Source: Deferribacteres bacterium (lineage in GTDB: Bacteria > Zhuqueibacterota > Zhuqueibacteria > Zhuqueibacterales > Geothermadaptataceae). Taken from it: a stretch of DNA of 64,000 bases. The translations under genes and the position numbers were made by a program. The notes under the pieces were generated by a model. It ran no database searches. It saw nothing but the letters and a program-made list of their open reading frames with translations, and was not told where the DNA came from. The DNA is taken from assembly GCA_020633655.1 (NCBI GenBank), contig JACKDF010000006.1, forward strand, positions 62,001-126,000, written 5' to 3'. Numbering within the stretch: the stretch's first letter is position 1; each line of letters opens with the position of its first letter. Below are positions 36,079 through 44,033 of the stretch, in pieces.

Positions 36079-39000
36079 TATTTTTTTCCTCCTGTGAGTT
36101 TCCATTCTTCTCTCATCCCATACAGCACGGGCACCAAAAAACAACTCACTCCTGCGATGATCATGCCTCCAAAGGAAGGTATCGCCATAGGAATCATAAT
36201 ATCTGCACCACGACCGGTTGATGTAAGCACCGGTAACAAGGCGATGATCGTTGTTGCGGAGGTCATTAAGGCCGGTTTGATACGCCGGCTCCCTGCTTCA
36301 ATTACGGCCTGCTGAATTCCGGCAATAGTATTCGGTTTGTTCCTGGCAAAACTTTGATCCAAATAGGTACCGATTAAAACACCATCGTCGGTGGCAATGC
36401 CGAACAAGGCGATAAACCCAACCCATACGGCAACACTCAAATTGATCGGATGCATTTGAAACAAGGTGCGCATGTTCATATCGAATAGACTAAAATTTGC
36501 AAACCAGTCCTGCCCGTACAGCCAAACCATAAGAAATCCGCCACTAAAGGCCAGGGCAATTCCGGTAAAAATCATCAGCGATGTTGTTACCGAACGGAAT
36601 TGAAAATAAAGGATGATAAATATGATGAACAGCACCATTGGTACGATAATAGACAGGCGTTTTTCTGCCCGAACCTGGTTTTCGTAGCTTCCCGAAAATT
36701 TATAACTAACGCCTGCCGGAACAACTAAATCACCACTCTCAATTTTATTCTGAATAAACCTTTGCGCCTCCTGCACAACATCAACTTCCGCGTACCCCGG
36801 GTTTTTATCCAACAACACATAGCCAACTAAAAATGTATCCTCGCTTTTAATGACTTGTGGCCCGCGAACATATTCGAAATCGACCAGTTCACCCAATGGA
36901 ACCTGCGCGCTGGTTGGAGTTGGCATGTAGATTTTTTTTAGTTCATCAGGATCGGTTCGAAGTTCGCGGGGATACCGCACACGCACGGGAAAACGCTTCC
37001 GGCCCTCAACTGTTGAGGTGATGGTCATCCCACCGATTGCCGTTTCAATGAGTTCTTGCACATCTTCCACGTTTAATCCATAACGAGAAATGGCATCGCG
37101 ATTAATATTGAGATGGAGATAAGGTTTACCGACGATGCGATCTGCAAACACGGCTTCCGATTTCACTGAGGGAACTTCTTTGAGAATGTTTTCCAAGCTC
37201 AGACCAAAATCTTCAATTGTGCGCAGGTCAGGGCCAAATACTTTAATGCCCATTGGCGCTCGCATACCCGTTTGCAGCATCACCAGTCGTGTTTCAATTG
37301 GCTGCAATTTGGGCGCGGAGGTGACGCCGGGTATTTTGGTCACGCGCACGATTTCGTTCCAAATGTCATCGGGTGAATTGATGTTTTTGCGCCAGTTGCG
37401 ATAATACTCGCCTGAATTATCCTGGATCAATTCATTTGGTTGAACACCACGTGCCAGGGCGGTTTCATTTGCAAGTGTGTCGCCGGAGGAGAGAATGAAA
37501 CGATCCTTGTCATCGACTTTAAAGCGCAATCGGTGACCTTTTGCATCGACCAGATATTCTGGTTTATAATTGATGATATTTTCATACATGGAAATTGGCG
37601 CTGGATCGAGTGCACTTTCCACCCGTCCCATTTTGCCGACAGCCAGTTCAACTTCCGGAATATTGGCCAGCAGCATATCGAGTTGTTGGACAATGCGTTT
37701 ATTCTGGGCAACACCGGCATGCGGCATCGAGGTCGGCATAAGCAAAAAACTTCCTTCGTCGAGTGCAGGCATAAATTCTTTACCGATACCCGGAAATGTA
37801 TGGGACAAGCCTGCCCATATTGGCGTGGTGCGGATATTCAAGCCGACAAAATCCAGTCCGCTGGCCAGGAAGCCAAACATGGTGTTAAAACCAATCCAGA
37901 TCACAAGTCCCCAAAGCAAAAGTACCGCAGGTAACGCAAGAAACTTTCGTTTGTTTTTCAGGCACCACTGCAGTATTGGCCGATAAAATCGCTCCAATAA
38001 ATAAAACGCACTCAAAATCAATGTTATTAGAAACGAAACAAAAATAAAATTTGTCAGCAGTGTTTTACTGGCCCCGAGGGGCATCCAATACTTTGCTAAA
38101 AGCCAGAGTACAGAAAGTATGGCGATACCAAACGACAGATTGCGAGTCAAAAATGTTTCTTTCTGATTGGAATTGCGAATGAACCAGGCGAGGCCAAATG
38201 CTATCAATGTGAGCCCTCCCCACACAGTATAAAAAATTGCGATGAGGAGTCCGGTGATAATCAATATTAAATTCAGAATTTGTGTCTGCCGTTTGTTGTC
38301 ATTCTTCAGCCCAAAAAACAAGTGGGCGATCATCGGCAGGATAAAAAGAGCGACCAGCAAGGCAGCGAAGAGGGCGAATGTTTTTGTGAAAGCTAATGGT
38401 CGAAACAACTTCCCCTCGGCCGCCTGCATGGTGAAAACCGGAATAAAGCTGACGATGGTTGTGGAAACAGCTGTGAGAATAGCCGAGCTGACTTCGGCCG
38501 CCGCATTATAAATCGTGTCGATAAGCTTTTGGTTTTGCGGCGCTTCATGCATGTGTTTGAGAACATTCTCCGAAAGCACGATGCCCAGGTCAACCATCGT
38601 ACCGATGGCGATAGCGATGCCTGAAAGCGCGACGATATTGGCATCGACATGGACGTAACGCATGCTGATAAAAACCATCAACACGGCAAGCGGGAGTAAG
38701 CTGGAAATCAAAATGGAAGCCCGCAGGTTCATTACCATGACGATGACGACCAGAACAGTAATGAGAATTTCCAGCAAAAGAGCTTCTTCCAAAGTTCCCA
38801 AGGTTTCGTAAATCAATTGTGTACGATCATAAAAAGGCACAATCGTCAATTGGCTTTCGACGCCGTTCGTTAATGTTTTTTTCGGCAATCCCTTTTCGAT
38901 TCCATTGATTTTTTCTTTAATAGTATTGATAACATGCAAAGGATTGGAGCCGAATCGGGCCACAACGACGCCACCAACAACTTCAGCACCATCTTTATCA

Positions 39001-39878
39001 AGCAGTCCTCTGCGGGTGGCGGGTCCGAGCGTAACAACACCGATATCTTTCACACGTATTGGCACATTTTCATGTACAGCTACAACCGCTTTCTCAATGT
39101 CATCGATAGACTTTACATAACCAAGTCCGCGTACCAGATATTCTGCCTCGTTAATCTCGATAGTTTTGGCTCCGACATCCCGATTGGAGTTCTTGACGGC
39201 CATCATAACTTTTTGCAGCGGAATATTGTAAATCTTCAGAATATCCGGATTGACATCAATCTGGTATTCCTGCACAAATCCACCGATGGATGCCACTTCG
39301 GAAACACCGTCGACTGCATTGAGTGCATATTTCACATAAAAATCCTGTACTGTACGGATTTCATGCAAATCCCAGCCACCGGTAGAGTTGCCGTTTTTAT
39401 CGCGCCCTTCCAGCGTGTACCAAAAGACCTGTCCAAGCGCAGTGGCATCTGGACCAAGGACTGGTTGCACATCGCCGGGTAGAAGGCTTGTGGGTAATGA
39501 ATTCAGTTTTTCGAGAATTCTGGATCTTGACCAGTAAAATTCGACATCCTCCTGGAAAATGATATAAATACTGGAAAATCCAAATACCGAGGAACTCCGG
39601 ATTGATTTAACACCAGGAATCCCTAAAAGGGATGTTGTTAGAGGGTAGGTGATCTGATCTTCAATATCCTGTGGCGATCTGCCCATCCATTGGGTGAAAA
39701 CAATCTGCTGATTTTCACCGATATCGGGAATGGCGTCCACTGGTACCGGATCGGAAGGCAAGAAACCTGTTTTCCACCCGAAAGGTGCTGTGACGAATCC
39801 CCAAGCAACAAATAACAGGACCAATAGTACGGTGACCAGCTTGTTCTCGAGAAAATAACGTATGATTCTGTTTAACAT
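36078..39878 (-). CDS. cusA: Heavy-metal RND efflux pump CusA (Cu+/Ag+ type)
   Basis: Inner-membrane proton-driven pump that exports metal across both membranes with CusB and CusC. The 1,266-residue protein has the HME-RND start (VTVLLVLLFVAWG; DAIPDIGENQQIVFTQWMGR) and the TM4 motif AIAIGTMVDLGIVLSEN, which matches the monovalent-metal (CusA) rather than the divalent (CzcA) pattern. LDFVG, EGRKRFPVRVRYPRELR and a C-terminal TM bundle are also present. It is about 200 residues longer than E. coli CusA: extra hydrophobic segments lie in the middle (about 530-660), plus a periplasmic insertion around 770-840. It follows the Cys-rich leader gene after about 360 bases. Confidence 0.94.
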   Translation of the reverse strand: MLNRIIRYFLENKLVTVLLVLLFVAWGFVTAPFGWKTGFLPSDPVPVDAIPDIGENQQIVFTQWMGRSPQDIEDQITYPLTTSLLGIPGVKSIRSSSVFGFSSIYIIFQEDVEFYWSRSRILEKLNSLPTSLLPGDVQPVLGPDATALGQVFWYTLEGRDKNGNSTGGWDLHEIRTVQDFYVKYALNAVDGVSEVASIGGFVQEYQIDVNPDILKIYNIPLQKVMMAVKNSNRDVGAKTIEINEAEYLVRGLGYVKSIDDIEKAVVAVHENVPIRVKDIGVVTLGPATRRGLLDKDGAEVVGGVVVARFGSNPLHVINTIKEKINGIEKGLPKKTLTNGVESQLTIVPFYDRTQLIYETLGTLEEALLLEILITVLVVIVMVMNLRASILISSLLPLAVLMVFISMRYVHVDANIVALSGIAIAIGTMVDLGIVLSENVLKHMHEAPQNQKLIDTIYNAAAEVSSAILTAVSTTIVSFIPVFTMQAAEGKLFRPLAFTKTFALFAALLVALFILPMIAHLFFGLKNDNKRQTQILNLILIITGLLIAIFYTVWGGLTLIAFGLAWFIRNSNQKETFLTRNLSFGIAILSVLWLLAKYWMPLGASKTLLTNFIFVSFLITLILSAFYLLERFYRPILQWCLKNKRKFLALPAVLLLWGLVIWIGFNTMFGFLASGLDFVGLNIRTTPIWAGLSHTFPGIGKEFMPALDEGSFLLMPTSMPHAGVAQNKRIVQQLDMLLANIPEVELAVGKMGRVESALDPAPISMYENIINYKPEYLVDAKGHRLRFKVDDKDRFILSSGDTLANETALARGVQPNELIQDNSGEYYRNWRKNINSPDDIWNEIVRVTKIPGVTSAPKLQPIETRLVMLQTGMRAPMGIKVFGPDLRTIEDFGLSLENILKEVPSVKSEAVFADRIVGKPYLHLNINRDAISRYGLNVEDVQELIETAIGGMTITSTVEGRKRFPVRVRYPRELRTDPDELKKIYMPTPTSAQVPLGELVDFEYVRGPQVIKSEDTFLVGYVLLDKNPGYAEVDVVQEAQRFIQNKIESGDLVVPAGVSYKFSGSYENQVRAEKRLSIIVPMVLFIIFIILYFQFRSVTTSLMIFTGIALAFSGGFLMVWLYGQDWFANFSLFDMNMRTLFQMHPINLSVAVWVGFIALFGIATDDGVLIGTYLDQSFARNKPNTIAGIQQAVIEAGSRRIKPALMTSATTIIALLPVLTSTGRGADIMIPMAIPSFGGMIIAGVSCFLVPVLYGMREEWKLTGGKK

Positions 39879-40237
39879 CTTTTAGCCTGAACTTATTGGT
39901 TTATAAAGGTTAGTACGGTTATTCTTCAAATTTTGTGCGACAAAACTTGAAACCGAACTCGAAACGACCAGACTGTACGAAAACGATTAAACTTCACGGA
40001 GGCTGAGCTTGACAGTACTGTGTAAATTCGAAGTATCGAAGCCGGACTCACGCTCAACCTGGCGCTTCGACAGACTCCGCGACCGGTCTACGCTGCATTT
40101 TCACACAGCCTGGACGACTTGTTGACCACAAGGGAAAATTATGAAATCAATAGGAAGAACACGGAGCCAATTGGGCTAAGAATCGAATATTTGAATCATT
40201 AATTTGAATTGGACGGATTGATCCCTTGAAGGATCAA
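39879..40237. other. Spacer between the Cys-rich gene and cusA
   Basis: About 360 bases. It contains palindrome-like CTTCGACAG and GAAGTATCGAAG motifs around 40,035-40,090, similar in style to those at 7,980-8,100. No gene is supported. A promoter or metal operator for cusA could lie at its left end but I cannot point to one. Confidence 0.4.
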
Positions 40238-40618
40238 TCAAATGAGGAAAGAAGATGTGTGGAGAAAAATTTCGTTGGAGTTATGAAAATTTTTTGATGC
40301 TGTTTTTGAACTCAGGAAATAACGCATCGCAATTTGTCGATGGTTTTCTACCGGTTTTAAGCTTGTGACAGCAGGAGTAAGGAGTATGCGGTGCCATTCG
40401 GAAATAGAGTTGGTTTGTGTTGAGGTTGCATTGCTTTCCGGTATGCTGTTGTTAGCACGATCATGGCACGATATTGAGTTTGCCGGATTATCGCAACAGC
40501 AATCGCCACTATCCATATCACAGCACTTACCCTCTTCCAGTGGCAAGCACGGGATATCAACAGGCAGTACAGTCAATATGAGAAAAAGTGAGAAGGCCTT
40601 ATAAAGCGAGTTAATCAT
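40238..40618 (-). CDS. Small Cys-rich secreted protein heading the cus operon
   Basis: About 126 residues from the ATG at 40618, not recognised as a known family. A signal-like helix (INSLYKAFSLFLILTVLPV) is followed by a dense cysteine patch: seven Cys within about 30 residues, including GKCCDMDSGDCCCD and ISCHD, with acidic residues among them. The remainder is Ser/Asn/Thr-rich. Such spacing suggests soft-metal binding, and the location directly upstream of cusACB on the same strand supports a copper or silver role; both are inference. A longer in-frame start exists at 40690. The ribosome site is weak. Confidence 0.6.
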   Translation of the reverse strand: MINSLYKAFSLFLILTVLPVDIPCLPLEEGKCCDMDSGDCCCDNPANSISCHDRANNSIPESNATSTQTNSISEWHRILLTPAVTSLKPVENHRQIAMRYFLSSKTASKNFHNSNEIFLHTSSFLI

Positions 40619-40757
40619 AATTAATAACTTGCATGATTTTTTTTGTTTAATTTTGAAATAAAGACTAATCAACTTCCGGAAAAGTTGCAAGAAAAATTTT
40701 CGGTTCGAACCAACAACAAAAGATATTTCCCCGAAGACAACCGGTTCATTACAAACA

Positions 40758-40782
40758 AAAAAAGCTCAGTATTTACTGAGCT
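40758..40782 (-). terminator. Intrinsic terminator after tRNA-Met
   Basis: On the minus strand, AGCTCAGTA / TACTGAGCT forms a hairpin followed by a run of seven T, directly after the tRNA. Confidence 0.9.
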
Positions 40783-40789
40783 TATAAAG

Positions 40790-40863
40790 TAGCGACGCAG
40801 GGATTTGAACCCCGGACCTTAGGATTATGATTCCTCTGCTCTGACCAGCTGAGCTACGTCGCC
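40790..40863 (-). tRNA. tRNA-Met (CAT anticodon, elongator-type)
   Basis: 74 bases forming a full cloverleaf: acceptor GGCGACG/CGTCGCT, D stem GCTC/GAGC, anticodon stem GAGGA/TCCTA with loop ATCATAA (anticodon CAT), T arm with TTCAAAT, discriminator A. No encoded CCA. CAT could also be tRNA-Ile2 after lysidine modification; the body resembles elongator tRNA-Met. Confidence 0.92.
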
Positions 40864-40919
40864 GTAATCATTAAAGGTTGATAAATATAGGATAATGGCC
40901 TTAAAATGCAAGAAAAACT

Positions 40920-41813
40920 TTAAATCATTCGCCGTTCCCAGGGATAGGGACGAGGGGTAATATCGCCGCCAGTGCAGTACTTAATCAATGTTACGTGATT
41001 TCCAGGTTCGTGAAAAATGACATCGTCCATAAACTGGCGCATCATGAATACGCCACGTCCACGTGCACGAAAGAGATTTTCTTTTTGGGTCGGGTCGGGA
41101 AGGCTCTTAAAATCAAAACCTTCGCCTTCATCAAAAATATGAATTTTGGCGTATTTGTTATCGAATTCAGCGCGTACAATCACTTCCTTCTCCGGGTTTA
41201 AACGATTGCCATGCTCTACTGCGTTCGTCAAAGCTTCCACGAAAGCCACTTTCACATTAATTTCCCGTAAAGTGATTATTCCATGCTTAAACATCTCTTC
41301 GGTTAGATAATACACCAGACCGCCAAGCAGATCCAATCTGCTCGGGATACGCGCTTCCAGGCTGGTTTTGAGGAATGGCAATGCGTGGACGTAGCGTAAA
41401 AATTCCATACGGAAATTAACTAAACGATCCACCGTGTTGGACAGAACTTTGGGATCAACTGATTCAGGAATAAAATGATTGGCGCCGCTGCTTATTGCTT
41501 CACGGATATAATTGGTTTCGCATTCTTTGGCTACTGCAAGAATGGGCATTGATGGATAGCGATCACGAATATTTGCAATTGTAGCCAGCAGACCAGGAGT
41601 TTCATCCAATTCGACAAGAAGTGTTTCTACAAGGTTTGCATTCGCTTGCAGCCAGGATAGCAATAGACCGCGGGAGTGAAATTCAAATACTTCGTAACCA
41701 CTGTGGTTGAGTTTATCATACAGCCTGGTGTCGGTTGTATCATTCTTGTGTAAAAAAGCCAGCTTAATCGATTTCGTCGTGATCAATTCAGGAATACTTG
41801 CCAGGTCTTTCAA
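40920..41813 (-). CDS. Degenerate receiver fused to RsbW-like HATPase
   Basis: A 297-residue cytosolic regulator. Residues 15-135 look like a response-regulator fold (IKLAFLHKND ... TLLVELDETPG ... MPILAVAK ... ISSGANHFIPES). The usual phospho-acceptor is displaced (Asp70 sits one position late) and the conserved Lys is missing, so phosphorylation is doubtful. Residues 165-280 are a GHKL ATPase of the anti-sigma type: N-box EALTNAVEHGN, G1 DEGEGFD, G2 RGRGVFMM. It probably binds or phosphorylates an anti-anti-sigma partner, not encoded here. It is closely related to the stand-alone ATPase at 43590-44030. Confidence 0.82.
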   Translation of the reverse strand: MKDLASIPELITTKSIKLAFLHKNDTTDTRLYDKLNHSGYEVFEFHSRGLLLSWLQANANLVETLLVELDETPGLLATIANIRDRYPSMPILAVAKECETNYIREAISSGANHFIPESVDPKVLSNTVDRLVNFRMEFLRYVHALPFLKTSLEARIPSRLDLLGGLVYYLTEEMFKHGIITLREINVKVAFVEALTNAVEHGNRLNPEKEVIVRAEFDNKYAKIHIFDEGEGFDFKSLPDPTQKENLFRARGRGVFMMRQFMDDVIFHEPGNHVTLIKYCTGGDITPRPYPWERRMI

Positions 41814-42719
41814 TTTTTTACTCTTAATTTCAGCTTAATAGTGTATCAGGATGCAAATTTGCGCGCAATCTCTATTAATTATCATCCTGAATTTGTATTA
41901 TTATTGTTGTTCAAATAAATTGTAATCCGAATAAAAATAGGAGGATTAAAGTACTTAGAGAGTTTTTCTTAGTTTTATCGGACTTTCTTGCATAATCTTG
42001 GAAGATCAAATGTCATTTTCAATTTTCTAAGCAAAATTTCTGCCAAAAATATTGAATAATTTAACACAGCGATTGCCATTCATTGGACGTTTCTTTTTTA
42101 GTGCACACCTTCATGAAAAATTGTGATTTATGCTCAATTGGTGTAGAAATAATAAAATGAAATCTTCTAACGATCAATTCATTTTTGTTCTCAGGGATTT
42201 ATTTTTATAAACGATTGTGAATAAAAATAAGACGAAGGTATTGAAAATTAAGGGATCGCCGGATGATTTAGAGTCAATTTGGTTGCACTTATGGAGAATA
42301 GGGCTATTATACTTTTTAGGTTTACGCCGTGCGCAGTTAAATAGCAACCTGGGCTTAGAAGCTTCTAGACACGAATCTTCTTTAACTTAAATAGAATATA
42401 GAACTTCCTTTCATGTTGCGCAAGTTGTTTATTCTTCATAAAAGTATTGGCTTGATAATACAATTTAATATCATCTACATTGATGAACTATGGCATTTAA
42501 TCAAATTATTCATGGCACACTGTAACACGATGAGACAAATTACAATTTTATCGAACAGTTTGAATATATTGCTGATTCAGTCGTAAATTCGACCTGTCTG
42601 GATTTTTTTGTAAACCGGTGATCGCCGTCGGATTTTTTTAGTACACTGGAATCACTCTTGGAAATTTTTGATAATTTTCGTTCCTTCACACAAAAGCCTA
42701 TCCAATAATAGGGTTAATT
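41814..42719. other. Long AT-rich intergenic gap
   Basis: About 900 bases between divergent genes. I see no recognisable gene or RNA. One GTG-initiated frame of 57 codons (42217-42390; KVLKIKGSPDDLESIWLHLW...) is open but lacks a ribosome site. The gap presumably holds promoters for the divergent genes at 41813 and 42720, and possibly a decayed gene. Confidence 0.4.
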
Positions 42720-43505
42720 ATGAAAAAAATACTTTTCATAGCAATTTTCATAATCAGTTTTGCAGTTGCCATATCCTGTAGCTCGCCGAATCACAGCTCC
42801 GCGATTCAAGTGGAAGTTCATGCTATTCATGGTGATCCACACTCGGGTCCTGTTCTCATATATTTAACTACACAGGAGAAAGACCGTTTTTTGTCGATGA
42901 TGATAGATGGCGATCAGGCGCTTTCAATTTATTATGCGCGCAATGCGATAAAACCACAACGCCCGCTGACGCACGACCTTTTCACAAAATTGATAGACAC
43001 ACTAAATTATCATATCGATTTTATCAACATCACAGGCGTTAAAGAAGATACGTATTATGCGGCGATTCATTTGTCCGGGGGAAAAAACAAACTTGTCCTC
43101 GATGCACGTCCCAGCGATGCAATCGCGCTTGCATTGCGCCAGGACGCTCGAATTTACTGTAGTTCAGTTTTGTTAAAATCCTATGAAGTCGAATCGGATG
43201 ATATTGCAGGTATCCGGCAGTTTCAAATGGAAAAATTCGGTTTTACTGTTCAAAATCTCAGCAAAAAAATGAAAGAATTTTTTCAGGATACGGAAGGGCT
43301 GCTTATCTCAGATATTCGCTTGCATAGCAGAGCAGCACGATCGGATTTGCAGGCTGGTGATATCATTACTGGAATCAATGGATATCCGGCGATAAACATT
43401 TCGGACTTCAAAGCGATAGTAACTGCGATTGGAGATGAAAATATATTACTTGATATCGTCCGTGATGGAGAACAAAAAACGGTCGAACTAAAAAATAATG
43501 AATAG
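42720..43505 (+). CDS. Putative lipoprotein with bifunctional-nuclease (DUF151) and PDZ domains
   Basis: A 261-residue exported protein. MKKILFIAIFIISFAVAISC is a lipoprotein-like signal with Cys20. Residues 29-150 form a bifunctional-nuclease (BFN/DUF151) domain: VLIYLTTQEKDRFLSMMIDGDQA, LTHDLFTKLIDTLNYHID and the hallmark LDARPSDAIALALR. Residues 180-255 form a PDZ domain: LLISDIRLHSRAARSDLQAGD, then ITGINGYPAINISDF. BFN proteins are normally cytosolic, so export together with a PDZ domain is unusual; nuclease action is doubtful, and a peptide-binding envelope role is possible. The gene stands alone on the plus strand. Confidence 0.82.
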   Translation: MKKILFIAIFIISFAVAISCSSPNHSSAIQVEVHAIHGDPHSGPVLIYLTTQEKDRFLSMMIDGDQALSIYYARNAIKPQRPLTHDLFTKLIDTLNYHIDFINITGVKEDTYYAAIHLSGGKNKLVLDARPSDAIALALRQDARIYCSSVLLKSYEVESDDIAGIRQFQMEKFGFTVQNLSKKMKEFFQDTEGLLISDIRLHSRAARSDLQAGDIITGINGYPAINISDFKAIVTAIGDENILLDIVRDGEQKTVELKNNE

Positions 43506-43589
43506 CAAAGAGAGAGGGAGTGGGGATAGTGTTTAGTTGGAGACGATAACACACAGAGGCCTGTCTTCGAAAGGTGGCAGTGGATTTTC

Positions 43590-44030
43590 TTAATCCTGTT
43601 CTTTTTTCTTTGTTTTGATGAGTGTTATCGTAGTACCATGAGGCGAGAAATCAAAATATACATCATCCATCAACGATTTTAAAATAAAAATACCTCGCCC
43701 ATTTTCTTTCAGCAGGTTTGCCGGTTCGAGCGGATCGGGAACGTCGGACGGTTTAAATCCTTTGCCTTCGTCTCGAATTAAAAATCGCAGAGAATCTCCA
43801 CTACTGTAAATTGTGTAATGAATTTTTTTATTAATATCTAATTTATTTCCATGATAAATCGCGTTGTTTACTGCTTCGGTAATGGCAATGGCAATGTTAT
43901 CTCTCTCCTGTTCCGAGAAATTCATAGCTCTGGAAATTTTATCCGTAACTGCTTCAACTTGTTCCACAGTTTCTGGTTTACTCGCAAATGTTTCATTCAG
44001 CAATTGTTTTTCGTTGCTCTTTGTTGTCAT
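43590..44030 (-). CDS. RsbW/SpoIIAB-like anti-sigma factor kinase
   Basis: A 146-residue GHKL-fold ATPase of the serine-kinase anti-sigma type, cytosolic. N-box ITEAVNNAIYHGNKL, G1 RDEGKGFKPSDVPDP and G2 ENGRGIFILKSLMDDV are all present. The stretch DEGKGF...PDP...NLL...GRGIF closely matches the C-terminal domain of the protein at 40920-41813, so the two are paralogues. It is the last gene of the leftward five-gene group; no sigma factor or antagonist gene is adjacent. Its targets may therefore be encoded elsewhere, or may be the other sensor proteins in this window. Confidence 0.87.
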   Translation of the reverse strand: MTTKSNEKQLLNETFASKPETVEQVEAVTDKISRAMNFSEQERDNIAIAITEAVNNAIYHGNKLDINKKIHYTIYSSGDSLRFLIRDEGKGFKPSDVPDPLEPANLLKENGRGIFILKSLMDDVYFDFSPHGTTITLIKTKKKEQD

Positions 44031-44033
44031 AGT

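Noticed and set aside
40790..40863. tRNA-Ile2 (CAT anticodon with lysidine)
   Set aside because: CAT alone does not decide, but the body sequence is closer to elongator tRNA-Met; kept as Met with a note.
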